Source: Thalassolituus sp. UBA674 (GTDB lineage: Bacteria > Pseudomonadota > Gammaproteobacteria > Pseudomonadales > Oceanobacteraceae). Taken from it: a stretch of 64,000 nucleotides of DNA. Positions 38,545 to 47,452 of the stretch are shown piece after piece (position 1 is the first letter of the stretch; every line of letters begins with the position of its first letter). The stretch is from contig DBNK01000017.1 in assembly GCA_002298335.1 (NCBI GenBank), positions 62,001-126,000 on the forward strand, in the 5' to 3' direction. The position numbers were made by a program, and so were the translations under genes. The notes under the pieces were generated by a model. That model was not told the DNA's origin. It did not search any database and worked only from the letters and a program-made list of their open reading frames with translations.

Positions 38545-39954
38545 ATGCTTCACCTGACCCGTCCCATACTGTCACTTCTGAGTGGTGTGGTTCTGCTGCT
38601 GTTGGGCAGCGGCCTGCTCAATACCCTGCTGGCGATCCGCGGAGGTATGGCCGGGTTCGATGACCGGACCATGGGTCTGATTATGTCCGGTTATTTTCTC
38701 GGTTTCTTTGCCGGTACCTTCGTCACCCTGCCCGTAGTGCGCCGCATCGGCCATATCCGCACCTTTTCCGTGGCCGCCGCCTTTGCCGCGGTGTCGGTCT
38801 CTCTGCACCCGATGTTTGAGTCGGCGGTGGTCTGGGGTGTATTGCGGTTCATCACCGGTATGTCGCTGGTCGTGCTCTACACCGTGATTGAAGGCTGGCT
38901 GAACTCCCAGACACCAGCGCAGCAACGCGGCCAGGTATTTGCTATCTATATGATCGTGAACCTTGCGGCGCTGGCTGTGGCTCAGCAGCTGCTGAAACTG
39001 GGCGACGTCGGTACCTTTATGCTGTTTTCGCTGTCGGCCATGCTGGTAACGCTGAGTCTGGTTCCGGTGGCCTGGACACGTCGAACCCCGCCGTCGGTGC
39101 CTGAAGTGCAGCGCATGAAGATTACGACCCTGTGGACCACGGCACCGGTGGCGGTGGCAGGTGCCTTGCTGTCCGGGCTGGCGATGGGCGCCTTCTGGGG
39201 CATGGGGGCGGTATTTGCCAGCCGTATTGGTCTGGATACATCAGGTGTTGCTGCTTTTGTCACCGCCGCGATTATTGGTGGTGCTTTACTCCAGTACCCT
39301 ATCGGCCGTTATTCAGACCGGGTAGACCGGCGCCGGGTGCTGGCCATGGTGACGGTGGTTTCGTCGGTTGTGGCGCTGTTACTTTATCCGGCCGCCATGA
39401 TTCATGCCTGGGCTCTGTTTGCTGTGATTGCCGTGTATGGCGGTCTGGCATTCACGGTTTACCCGCTGTCCATCGCGCATCTGATTGACCACCTGGACAG
39501 TGAAAATGTACTTGCCGGCGGGAGTGGGTTACTATTGCTGCACGGTATTGGTGCAGCAGTCGGCCCGGCCTTCTCGGGTCAGCTGATGGAAATGCTGGGC
39601 CCACAGGCCCTGACCACTTACTTTGCGGTGATGCAGGTCAGTCTGGCAGGCTTTGCTGTCTGGCAGCTGAACAAAACCCGCAAAGATATCGTTACCGGTG
39701 ATCCGGCACAGTTCGTTGCCATGGTACGGACTACACCTGTTGCTCTGGAAATGCATCCGGACGACACCGAACAACAGCCTACATCCACTGATGGTGAGGC
39801 TGCCGCCGACCTTTCTGGCTCTGGCCAGGGTGGCTCCGGTCAGAGTGGCTCCAGCCAGGGCGCTACCAGCCAGGCTGAAGAAATCAGACTTTATCAACCC
39901 GGATCCCAGCAGGCTGAGCCTCAACCGGCCGGGCCTCAGGAAAACGGGTCCTGA
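38545..39954 (+). CDS. MFS transporter (YcaD-like) with low-complexity tail
   Basis: A 12-helix major facilitator protein of the inner membrane, 469 residues. N-terminal half: LSLLSGVVLLLLGSGLLNTLLAIRGGMAGF, GLIMSGYFLGFFAGTFVTLPVVRRIGHIRTF (MFS motif A position), FITGMSLVVLYTVIEGWLN. C-terminal half: YPIGRYSDRVDRRRVLAMVTVV. After the last helix a hydrophilic tail of about 70 residues is rich in Ser, Gly, Gln and Glu (LSGSGQGGSGQSGSSQG...), probably disordered and cytoplasmic. Between the phosphorylase and GgpPS it may move a glucosylated solute or related sugar, but YcaD-type substrates are not established. Confidence 0.87.
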   Translation: MLHLTRPILSLLSGVVLLLLGSGLLNTLLAIRGGMAGFDDRTMGLIMSGYFLGFFAGTFVTLPVVRRIGHIRTFSVAAAFAAVSVSLHPMFESAVVWGVLRFITGMSLVVLYTVIEGWLNSQTPAQQRGQVFAIYMIVNLAALAVAQQLLKLGDVGTFMLFSLSAMLVTLSLVPVAWTRRTPPSVPEVQRMKITTLWTTAPVAVAGALLSGLAMGAFWGMGAVFASRIGLDTSGVAAFVTAAIIGGALLQYPIGRYSDRVDRRRVLAMVTVVSSVVALLLYPAAMIHAWALFAVIAVYGGLAFTVYPLSIAHLIDHLDSENVLAGGSGLLLLHGIGAAVGPAFSGQLMEMLGPQALTTYFAVMQVSLAGFAVWQLNKTRKDIVTGDPAQFVAMVRTTPVALEMHPDDTEQQPTSTDGEAAADLSGSGQGGSGQSGSSQGATSQAEEIRLYQPGSQQAEPQPAGPQENGS

Positions 39955-40168
39955 CCAGACCAGATCTGGCAAGGACCGGTTACATCAGACTGGCCGCTGA
40001 AAAGCAGCCCTTCGTTATTCGCTGAAAAAGCGTCATTCCCCGCTGGCATCGCCCTGACCAGGCGGCAGTGGGGAACATCAGTCCGTCAATTGCGGTCACA
40101 TCACAATGACAATGGAACTTTTGTCTGAGCCCGGGACTGCGTGTGCCCGCTCGTTACAGGAGAATTTT

Positions 40169-42460
40169 ATGTTACTCGCAACTGATCTTGATGGGACTTT
40201 TCTGGGCGGTACTCAGGAAAACCGTCACCAGCTTTACCAATTAATCGCCGCACATCCGGATATTGATCTGATTTTTGTCACCGGCCGGGGGGTTGAGTCT
40301 GTCATGCCACTGCTGGCTGATCCGACGATTCCTCGCCCTGACTACATCATCTGTGATGTGGGCAGCACCATCGTTGATGGTGAAACCCTGCAGCCTGTGG
40401 TTGAAGTGCAGTCGCAGGTCGAAGAGCTCTGGCCGGGTGAATCCCAGATTCATCAGGAAGTTGAGCATATCCGCGGGCTGGTCCGTCAGGACGTGCCCCA
40501 GGAGCGCCGTTGTTCGTACTTCTGCGAGCGCGACATCGTGGAGAAGCACAAAGAAGAGCTGCAGGCCATTGCCGATAAGCTGGGTTGCGATGTGCTGTAT
40601 TCCTCCGCACTGTATCTGGATTTCCTGCCCAAAGGTGTGAACAAAGGTTCCAGCCTGAAATCCCTGATCGACCATCTGGGTACCAATAAAGAAGATGTGC
40701 TGGTAGCAGGCGATACCCTGAACGATCTCTCGATGTTCAGCTATGACTTCAAAGGCGTGTGCGTGGGTGAGTCAGAGACCGGCCTGCTTGACGCGACCGA
40801 GCAGGACGCCCGGGTTTACCACGCCAGCATCAGCGGTGCCGGCGGTATTCTCGAGGCCATCAGCCATTTCGGTTTCCTGGGTGAAGAAGGAATCAACGCC
40901 GAAAGCCGCGATCTGATTGAACCGGGTAATTCTGATCTGGTGATTGTGTACCACCGTCTGCCGTACGAAGAATATGTCGAAGACGGGCTGATGAAACAGC
41001 GTCCGCACAAATCACCTAACGGTATTATTCCGACGCTGGCAGGCTTTTTTGAAGGCGGACAAAAAGGTGCCTGGGTCGCCTGGTCCATCGATGATCCGGC
41101 ACTGAAAGAATTCACCATCCATACCGAAGTGGATAAAGAAAAATATCCGAACCTGGTGGCAGCCCGTGTGCCGCTGAGCAAAGAAGAAGTGGATATTTTC
41201 TATAAGCGCTTTTCCAAAGAAGCCTTCTGGCCGACGCTGCATACCTTCTGGGAGCGCGCGACATTTGAAGAAGAGCACTGGGAAGTATTCTGCAAGGTGA
41301 ACCGTAAATTTGCCGAGCGCACAGCGGCCGAAGCCGCTGCAGGTGCAACGGTCTGGATTCACGATTACAACCTGTGGATGGTCCCGGCGTATCTGCGTGA
41401 GTTGCGTCCGGATCTGAACATCGCCTTCTTCCACCATACCTATTTCCCGTCGGCCGACGTGTTCAACGTACTGCCATGGCGTAAGGAAATCGTCGGCAGT
41501 CTGCTGCAGTGCGATTACATCGGCTTTCACATTCCGCGTCAGTCTGAGAACTTTATCGACGTGGCCAAAGGGGTCATGCCGTTTGAAGTCACCCAGCGTT
41601 CGGCCTGTGCTCCGCGCTTCCTGACCTACGGCTGTGCTCTGGGTCTGGATGAAATGACCACTGAGATCAAACTCAATGACCGCTACATCCGTCTCGGTGC
41701 TCACCCCGTAGGTCTGGACCTGAAGCGGGTTGATAAGGTACTCGCCAAGCCGGAAGTGCAGGAGCGCATGACAGAACTGCGTTCCGAGCTGGACGGCATC
41801 AAACTGGTGCTCTCGGTCGAGCGTCTGGACTACACCAAAGGGATTCCGGCCAAGCTGCAGGCGTTTGAAAGCATGTTGCAGGAGCATCCCGAACTGCACG
41901 GCAAGGTAACCCTGGTCACGGTCTGTGTACCGGCGGCAAAAGAAATGACGGTGTACAACGAACTGCAGTCGGAGATTGAGCAGGCCGTTGGCCGTATCAA
42001 TGGCCGCTACGCGCAGGTTGGCTGGACGCCGGTGCAGTTCTTCTTCCGCACCGTACCTTTTGATGAGCTGGTGGCTTATTACAGCATGGCCGATGTCATG
42101 TGGATTACGCCGCTGCGCGATGGTCTGAATCTGGTCGCCAAAGAATACGTGGTGACTCAGGGCAAGACCGGAGGCAATGGTGTTCTGGCCTTGTCGGAAT
42201 TTGCCGGGGCCGCAGCCGAAGTGAAAGGTGCCGTGCTGTGTAACCCGCACGATCCGGTGGAAATGGGGGAAACCTGTTATTTCGCCTTATCCATGCACCC
42301 GGATGAAGCCGCGGGCCGCTTGCATGAAGCCTATGATGTGGTCAGTTATTACGACATCGAATACTGGGGCGAGGAATTCCTCAGTTCCGTGGCCGCCTGT
42401 GCCGTCCGTAACGGTAAAGGAAAGAAGTCCGGGACGGTGGCAGCTGAGGTCGTTGCCTGA
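40169..42460 (+). CDS. ggpPS: Bifunctional glucosylglycerol-phosphate synthase/phosphatase (GgpPS)
   Basis: Predicted to make the compatible solute glucosylglycerol in one protein. The 763 residues start with a HAD phosphatase domain (LLATDLDGTFLGG, nucleophile Asp6; VTGRG; KGSSLKSLIDHL; VAGDTLNDLSMF), about 1-245, followed by a GT20 glycosyltransferase domain like trehalose-phosphate synthase (WIHDYNLWMVPAYLREL, FFHHTYFPSADVFNVLPWR, SVERLDYTKGI, TPLRDGLNLVAKEYV). The phosphatase-first order and glucosylglycerol-type sequence fit the fused enzymes of halotolerant gammaproteobacteria. ATG 40169 follows AGGAGAATTTT; the earlier ATG 40106 lacks such a site. A trehalose-phosphate synthase role is the alternative. 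Confidence 0.88.
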   Translation: MLLATDLDGTFLGGTQENRHQLYQLIAAHPDIDLIFVTGRGVESVMPLLADPTIPRPDYIICDVGSTIVDGETLQPVVEVQSQVEELWPGESQIHQEVEHIRGLVRQDVPQERRCSYFCERDIVEKHKEELQAIADKLGCDVLYSSALYLDFLPKGVNKGSSLKSLIDHLGTNKEDVLVAGDTLNDLSMFSYDFKGVCVGESETGLLDATEQDARVYHASISGAGGILEAISHFGFLGEEGINAESRDLIEPGNSDLVIVYHRLPYEEYVEDGLMKQRPHKSPNGIIPTLAGFFEGGQKGAWVAWSIDDPALKEFTIHTEVDKEKYPNLVAARVPLSKEEVDIFYKRFSKEAFWPTLHTFWERATFEEEHWEVFCKVNRKFAERTAAEAAAGATVWIHDYNLWMVPAYLRELRPDLNIAFFHHTYFPSADVFNVLPWRKEIVGSLLQCDYIGFHIPRQSENFIDVAKGVMPFEVTQRSACAPRFLTYGCALGLDEMTTEIKLNDRYIRLGAHPVGLDLKRVDKVLAKPEVQERMTELRSELDGIKLVLSVERLDYTKGIPAKLQAFESMLQEHPELHGKVTLVTVCVPAAKEMTVYNELQSEIEQAVGRINGRYAQVGWTPVQFFFRTVPFDELVAYYSMADVMWITPLRDGLNLVAKEYVVTQGKTGGNGVLALSEFAGAAAEVKGAVLCNPHDPVEMGETCYFALSMHPDEAAGRLHEAYDVVSYYDIEYWGEEFLSSVAACAVRNGKGKKSGTVAAEVVA

Positions 42461-42501
42461 GTTCTGTCTGACTTTTCCGGACACTGATTAATCCGGGCGA
42501 T

Positions 42502-42532
42502 AAAAAAAGCACACCATCAGGTGTGCTTTTTT
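42502..42532 (+). terminator. Terminator between ggpPS and bfr
   Basis: AAAAAAAGCACACC and GGTGTGCTTTTTT pair around ATCA, with A and T runs on both flanks. It lies between convergent genes and probably serves both. Confidence 0.9.
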
Positions 42533-42552
42533 GTGTCTGAATCCGGGAAGAA

Positions 42553-43032
42553 TCAGGATTCTTCTTCGATCATCTGCGCCTGCTGGTAATTCTGCAGACC
42601 GACTTTGTCGATCAGACCGAGCTGGGTCTCCAGCCAGTCAACGTGCTCTTCTTCTGATTCCAGAATGTCCTGGAACAGATCACGGCTGACGTAATCACGT
42701 ACCGATTCACAATAAGAAATCGCTTCACGCAGATCGGGAATGGCCATCATTTCCAGCTTCAGGTCGCACTCCAGCATTTCCTGGGTATTTTCACCAATCA
42801 TCAGACGTCCCAGATCCTGCAGATTCGGCAGACCTTCAAGGAACAGAATACGTTCGATCAGCTGATCGGCATGTTTCATTTCATCAATCGACTCATGGTA
42901 TTCCTTGTCGGCCAGATGCTTGAGGCCCCAGTCTTTGTACATACGGGCATGGAGAAAGTACTGATTAATGGCAATCAGTTCATTACCGAGTACTTTGTTG
43001 AGATGTTCAATGACTTTTGCATCACCCTTCAT
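42553..43032 (-). CDS. bfr: Bacterioferritin
   Basis: Forms a 24-mer iron-storage shell with haem at the dimer interfaces. The 159-residue protein MKGDAKVIEHLNKVLGNELIAINQYFLHARMYKDWG has the ferroxidase ligands Glu18, Glu51, His54 and the haem ligand Met52 (DEMKHADQLIERILFLEG), and a C-terminal EEHVDWLETQLGLI. GAAGGAGACAGCGCC precedes the ATG. bfd lies 217 nt upstream on the same strand. Confidence 0.96.
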   Translation of the reverse strand: MKGDAKVIEHLNKVLGNELIAINQYFLHARMYKDWGLKHLADKEYHESIDEMKHADQLIERILFLEGLPNLQDLGRLMIGENTQEMLECDLKLEMMAIPDLREAISYCESVRDYVSRDLFQDILESEEEHVDWLETQLGLIDKVGLQNYQQAQMIEEES

Positions 43033-43199
43033 GGCGCTGTCTCCTTCGAATGGCCGGAATTATCAGACCATTCTGGGCCGATCATGTGGAATTGCAAGAC
43101 AAAAAGTACGTGAATTAATCAGAAAATGCCGCAGCAGAGAGGGGAGTGGAAGGAAAAGAAATACTTCGGAATTTTGTAGAATAAAAGTGATTTTTATTC

Positions 43200-43240
43200 A
43201 CTGCAGAGTGCAGTACCGGCCCGGGGAGGGAGTGGGCCGG
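43200..43240 (-). other. Hairpins downstream of bfd
   Basis: ACTGCA-GAG-TGCAGT (43200-43214) and CCGGCCC/GGGCCGG (43216-43240) lie just after the bfd stop. Neither has a clear T-run on the minus strand, so they may act as processing or attenuating hairpins between bfd and bfr rather than strong terminators. Confidence 0.4.
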
Positions 43241-43248
43241 AAACGGGA

Positions 43249-43449
43249 TCAGGCCGCGGTAAAAAGACCGGCAGACTGCTGAGCTTTCAGCTGAGCTTCG
43301 CGGAATACGCTTTTGGCGTAACGGGCACATTTACCACACTGGCTGCCAAGGCCGGTGCACTCGCGGACTTCGCGCATGTGAGCGGCGCCGCGCTCTGCGG
43401 CATCAATGATGTCTCGCTCTTTGACTTGTTTGCAGATGCACACGTACAT
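43249..43449 (-). CDS. bfd: Bacterioferritin-associated ferredoxin Bfd
   Basis: A small [2Fe-2S] protein that reduces bacterioferritin to release stored iron. The 66-residue product has the four cluster cysteines Cys4, Cys6, Cys38 and Cys41 (MYVCICKQV and GSQCGKCARYA). A Fur-box-like site lies about 60 nt upstream, matching its expected induction under iron limitation. Confidence 0.94.
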   Translation of the reverse strand: MYVCICKQVKERDIIDAAERGAAHMREVRECTGLGSQCGKCARYAKSVFREAQLKAQQSAGLFTAA

Positions 43450-43506
43450 AATGCTTCTCTCCGGCTTCAGGACAGATCTTGCTTAACTTGGATCTAAGTA
43501 TAAATG

Positions 43507-43521
43507 CAAATTATTATCAAA
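43507..43521 (-). promoter_or_regulatory. Fur-box-like sequence upstream of bfd
   Basis: On the minus strand the 15 bases read TGATAATAATTTGCA, matching the 7-1-7 Fur pattern TGATAATnATTATCA at all but two of the specified positions. bfd is a well-known Fur-repressed gene. The opposite flank leads into the end of cheR, which is transcribed toward it. Confidence 0.6.
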
Positions 43522-43567
43522 CGCAAGCGTAAAGCGATGCCACTTCACGACTTACGTGTCAGCCGGG

Positions 43568-44422
43568 CTACAGAGGCTTCTGGTAAACGAGGGCGTCAGG
43601 AAACTTGCGGGTGAGGAAGCGGGAGGACATCTGCTCCATGGACTCAGAATGCCCGAGACAGAGGAATCCACCCGGGTTCAGGGCATGGAAGAGCCGTTCT
43701 GCAGCCTCGCGCCGGGAGGTTTCATCAAAGTAGATCAGCAGGTTACGGCAGAAGATCACGTCGAACGTCCCGGCCTGGCGCATGTCGGCTGGATCGGAAA
43801 GATTGACCCGGGTGAAGGCCACCTGCCGTTGCAGTGCAGGTGCGATCTGATACCCCAGTGGCGTGTGGGTGAAGTACCTGTCCGTCCACTCCGGCGGCAG
43901 GTTGCGGACACTGTGAGTGCTGTAAAGGCCACGCGATGCACGTTCGAGAATGCGGGTGCTGATGTCCGATGCGGTAATGTGTATGCCACGCAGCGTTGGC
44001 TCAGACAGAGTTTCCTGCAGGTGCATGGCGATGGAGTAGGGCTCTTCACCGGAGGACGACGGAATACACCAGATCCGCAGAGGCTCTCCCCGGCGTTGCC
44101 GGGCCATAAGCTCAGGCAGCAGCGAAACGGTCAGACAGCGGAACTGATAACGTTCGCGCATGAAGGAAGTTTCATTCACGGTGAGAGCGTTGATCAGCCG
44201 TTGACGTTCTTCAGTACCCTCCGGCTCTGAGATCAGAGCCAGATACTGACGGAACGATCCGGCCTGTGATTCGGTGATGCGTTCGAGCAGACGCCGGTCA
44301 ACAAAATAGCGCTTGGCTTTGCCGAAACGTATGCCTGTGACCCGGTAAAAAAAATCGCCGAACTGAGAAAATTCAGAATCGCTGATCCGGGTGTCTGCTG
44401 TCTGCACGTCCTTATCCGGCAT
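43568..44422 (-). CDS. cheR: CheR-type protein-glutamate O-methyltransferase
   Basis: Methylates glutamates on chemoreceptors using SAM. From ATG 44422 (AGAGG 6 nt upstream) the protein is 284 residues: an N-terminal helical CheR domain (ISDSEFSQFGDFFYRVTGIRFGKAKRYFVDRRL; VNETSFMRE), then the SAM domain (RIWCIPSSSGEEPYSIAMHL, HITASDISTRILERASRGLY, FDVIFCRNLLIYFDE, GGFLCLGHSESM). An in-frame TTG at 44446 is not preferred. Stand-alone next to iron genes; an MCP gene lies 5 kb away. Confidence 0.93.
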   Translation of the reverse strand: MPDKDVQTADTRISDSEFSQFGDFFYRVTGIRFGKAKRYFVDRRLLERITESQAGSFRQYLALISEPEGTEERQRLINALTVNETSFMRERYQFRCLTVSLLPELMARQRRGEPLRIWCIPSSSGEEPYSIAMHLQETLSEPTLRGIHITASDISTRILERASRGLYSTHSVRNLPPEWTDRYFTHTPLGYQIAPALQRQVAFTRVNLSDPADMRQAGTFDVIFCRNLLIYFDETSRREAAERLFHALNPGGFLCLGHSESMEQMSSRFLTRKFPDALVYQKPL

Positions 44423-44760
44423 CCGCAACCTCTTCTCCTTCTGCAAGACCCATTTTCATCCCTCTGTTTAATATAGACATAAAAGCAGGGCGGAAATGCC
44501 GGTTTCCCGCAGGTCTTCCTGTGTGCAGAAGAAACACTGTTGCGGCATGGAGATAAATCCGGTGAACGTAACCCGGAAAAAGGCCATCAAGTGCCGACAT
44601 TGGCAGGCGAAGCCGGTCACAGGAATCAGAAAGCGGTCCGCAAGGGGATGAACCTTTGTCAGACTGACCTGCCATAGATCAGATTGTCAGGATATTCACT
44701 TATGTGTCCCTGATGAGCATCTATACTGAATAAAAATTTGATCCCCGACAGGAGCTTAGA
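44423..44760. other. 338-nt divergent region between cheR and aceE
   Basis: It should hold the promoters of both genes. A TATACT hexamer (44721-44726) lies about 35 nt before the aceE start, without a convincing -35. I did not find a PdhR-type palindrome (AATTGGT with ACCAATT) or a riboswitch. No protein gene is supported. Confidence 0.35.
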
Positions 44761-47442
44761 ATGGACGATCAGGTGTACACCAAAGACACAGATCCTCAGG
44801 AAACCAAAGAATGGCTGGACGCCATTCACTCGGTGATCCGCGCCGAGGGGCTGGAACGGGCACACTTCCTGATCGAGCGGATTGCAGAACGCGCCACCCG
44901 CGATGGCAGCCCGCTGCCGTACGCGATGACAACGCCCTACCGCAATACCATTCCACCAGAAAAAGAAGCGCCAATGCCGGGCGACCTGTTTATGGAACGC
45001 CGCATCCGCTCGCTGATCCGCTGGAATGCGCTGGCTATGGTATTGCGTGCGAACAAAGAGGGCGCCGGTGACCTCGGTGGTCACATCTCCAGTTTTGCCT
45101 CCAGTGCCACTCTTTATGATGTTGGTTTTAACCATTTCTTCCGCGCGCCGGACCCGTCCAGTGACGTCTCGCCACTGGGTGACCTGATTTATTATCAGGG
45201 CCATGTCTCACCGGGTATTTATGCGCGCAGTTATCTGGAAGGACGCTTCAATGACGAAGATCTGGAGCGCTTCCGTCAGGAGGCCTTAGGCCCGGGTCTG
45301 TCGTCGTATCCACATCCGAAGCTCATGCCGGACTACTGGCAGTTCCCGACCGTCTCTATGGGCCTTGGTCCGCTGCAGGCGATTTATCAGGCCCATTTTA
45401 TGCGCTACATGTCAGCGCGTGAGCTGGTGCCGCGTAAGGGCCGTAAGGTCTGGGCCTTCCTGGGTGACGGTGAGTGTGACGAGCCGGAAACTCTGGGCGC
45501 CATCGGTCTGGCCGGTCGTGAAAAACTCGAAAACCTGATATTCGTCGTTAACTGTAACCTGCAGCGCCTCGATGGTCCGGTGCGCGGTAACGGCAAAATC
45601 ATTCAGGAACTGGAAAGCCAGTTCCGTGGTGCGGGCTGGAACGTCATCAAAGTCGTCTGGGGCCGTCACTGGGACCCGCTGCTGGCCAAAGACCGCAAAG
45701 GTCTGCTGCAGAAGCGTATGGATGAAACCGTCGATGGCGAATACCAGAACTACAAGGCCAAGGGTGGCAAGTACACCCGTGAGCATTTCTTCGAGAAATA
45801 CCCTGAGCTGAAAGAGATGATCAAAGAGCTCAGCGACGAAGACATCTTCAAGCTCAACCGCGGTGGTCATGACCCGTACAAGGTATACGCCGCGTATCAC
45901 GAAGCGGTGAATCACAAAGGTCAGCCGACCGTGATTCTGGCGCATACCGTCAAAGGCTATGGCATGGGTGGCGAGGCTGAAGGCCAGAACGTTGCACACT
46001 CGGTGAAAAAGCTCGATATCGACAGCCTGAAAGCCTTCCGCGACCGCTTCGGTATTCCGATCCGTGATGAAGACCTGCTGCATCTGCCGTTCTACCGGCC
46101 GCCGAAAGACTCGCCGGAAATGACCTACATGCGCAAACAGCGCGAGAAGCTGGGTGGTAACCTGCCGCAACGCACAGAGAACTGGCAGGCACTGAAAGCC
46201 CCCGGTCTGGATGCCTTTTCCGCGCAGACCAAAGGCAGTGGCGACCGTGAAATCTCCACCACCATGGCCTTTGTGCGCCTGCTGTCGTCTCTGGCAAAAG
46301 ACAAAAACCTGGGTGAGCGTGTCGTCCCCATTGTGCCGGATGAAGCCCGGACCTTCGGTATGGAAGGCATGTTCCGTCAGCTGGGTATCTATTCTTCTGA
46401 AGGCCAGCTGTACGAACCCGTGGATCAGGGCCAGATGATGTATTACCGCGAGGATAAGAAAGGTCGTATTCTCGAAGAAGGCATCAACGAAGCCGGTGCT
46501 TTCTCAGCCTGGATGGCCGCGGGCAGCTCGTACAGCACCAACGGTCTGGCGATGATTCCCTTCTACATTTATTACTCTATGTTCGGCTTCCAGCGCATCG
46601 GTGACTTTGCCTGGGCGGCCGGTGACATGCAGTGTCAGGGCTTCCTGATCGGCGCCACGTCCGGTCGTACCACACTCAACGGTGAAGGCCTGCAGCATCA
46701 GGACGGTCACAGTCACATACTGGCCTCGACCATCCCCAATTGCGTGACCTATGACCCGACCTACGCTTACGAGCTGGCGGTGATCATTCAGGATGGTCTG
46801 ACCCGCATGTACGAGAAGAAAGAAAAAGTCTTCTACTACATCACCACACTTAACGAAAATTATGCCCATCCGGATATGCCGGAAGGCGTGGAAGAAGGCA
46901 TCCGCCGCGGTATTTACTGCCTGAAAAAGTCAGCCGGAAAAGACAAGCCGATCCAGCTGCTGGGCTGTGGCTCCATTCTGCGCCAGGTGGAGCAGGCGGC
47001 AGAATGGCTGGAAGGCAAAGGCGTATCGCCTTCCGTCTGGTCTGTAACGTCGTTTAATGAGCTGCGCCGTGATGGTCTGGCCTGTGAGCGCGAAGCCCTG
47101 CTGACGGCCGGTGAGAAAACCCCGGAGCCGTACGTGACGGCCCAGCTGAAGGGGACTGCCGGACCGATCGTCTCCGCCACAGACCATATGAAGTCATACT
47201 CTGACCAGATCCGTACCTACATGCCGGCAGGCCGCAGTTATCACGTACTCGGCACGGATGGCTTCGGCCGTAGTGATACCCGTGCTGCACTGCGCCGCTT
47301 CTTTGAAGTGGACTGGCAGCATGTGGCCTGGGCAGCCGGTTATGAGCTGATGAAGCAGGGTGACCTGAGCAGTGCCGAGCTGGAACAGTGGCGTGCCGAG
47401 CTGGGTATTGACGCCTCCAAACCTGACCCGCTCTACAGCTAA
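44761..47442 (+). CDS. aceE: Pyruvate dehydrogenase E1 component (homodimeric)
   Basis: Thiamine-diphosphate enzyme that decarboxylates pyruvate and acetylates the E2 lipoyl group. The 893-residue protein has the homodimeric E1 layout: GGHISSFASSATLYDVGFNHFF, QGHVSPGIYARSYLEGR, the ThDP motif GDGECDEPETLGAIGLAGREKLENLIFVVNCNLQRLDGPVRGN, PDEARTFGMEGMFRQLGIYS and GDLAWA-like GDFAWAAGDMQ. ACAGGAGCTTAGA precedes the ATG. aceF follows after 10 nt. Confidence 0.97.
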   Translation: MDDQVYTKDTDPQETKEWLDAIHSVIRAEGLERAHFLIERIAERATRDGSPLPYAMTTPYRNTIPPEKEAPMPGDLFMERRIRSLIRWNALAMVLRANKEGAGDLGGHISSFASSATLYDVGFNHFFRAPDPSSDVSPLGDLIYYQGHVSPGIYARSYLEGRFNDEDLERFRQEALGPGLSSYPHPKLMPDYWQFPTVSMGLGPLQAIYQAHFMRYMSARELVPRKGRKVWAFLGDGECDEPETLGAIGLAGREKLENLIFVVNCNLQRLDGPVRGNGKIIQELESQFRGAGWNVIKVVWGRHWDPLLAKDRKGLLQKRMDETVDGEYQNYKAKGGKYTREHFFEKYPELKEMIKELSDEDIFKLNRGGHDPYKVYAAYHEAVNHKGQPTVILAHTVKGYGMGGEAEGQNVAHSVKKLDIDSLKAFRDRFGIPIRDEDLLHLPFYRPPKDSPEMTYMRKQREKLGGNLPQRTENWQALKAPGLDAFSAQTKGSGDREISTTMAFVRLLSSLAKDKNLGERVVPIVPDEARTFGMEGMFRQLGIYSSEGQLYEPVDQGQMMYYREDKKGRILEEGINEAGAFSAWMAAGSSYSTNGLAMIPFYIYYSMFGFQRIGDFAWAAGDMQCQGFLIGATSGRTTLNGEGLQHQDGHSHILASTIPNCVTYDPTYAYELAVIIQDGLTRMYEKKEKVFYYITTLNENYAHPDMPEGVEEGIRRGIYCLKKSAGKDKPIQLLGCGSILRQVEQAAEWLEGKGVSPSVWSVTSFNELRRDGLACEREALLTAGEKTPEPYVTAQLKGTAGPIVSATDHMKSYSDQIRTYMPAGRSYHVLGTDGFGRSDTRAALRRFFEVDWQHVAWAAGYELMKQGDLSSAELEQWRAELGIDASKPDPLYS

Positions 47443-47452
47443 GGAATTCATT

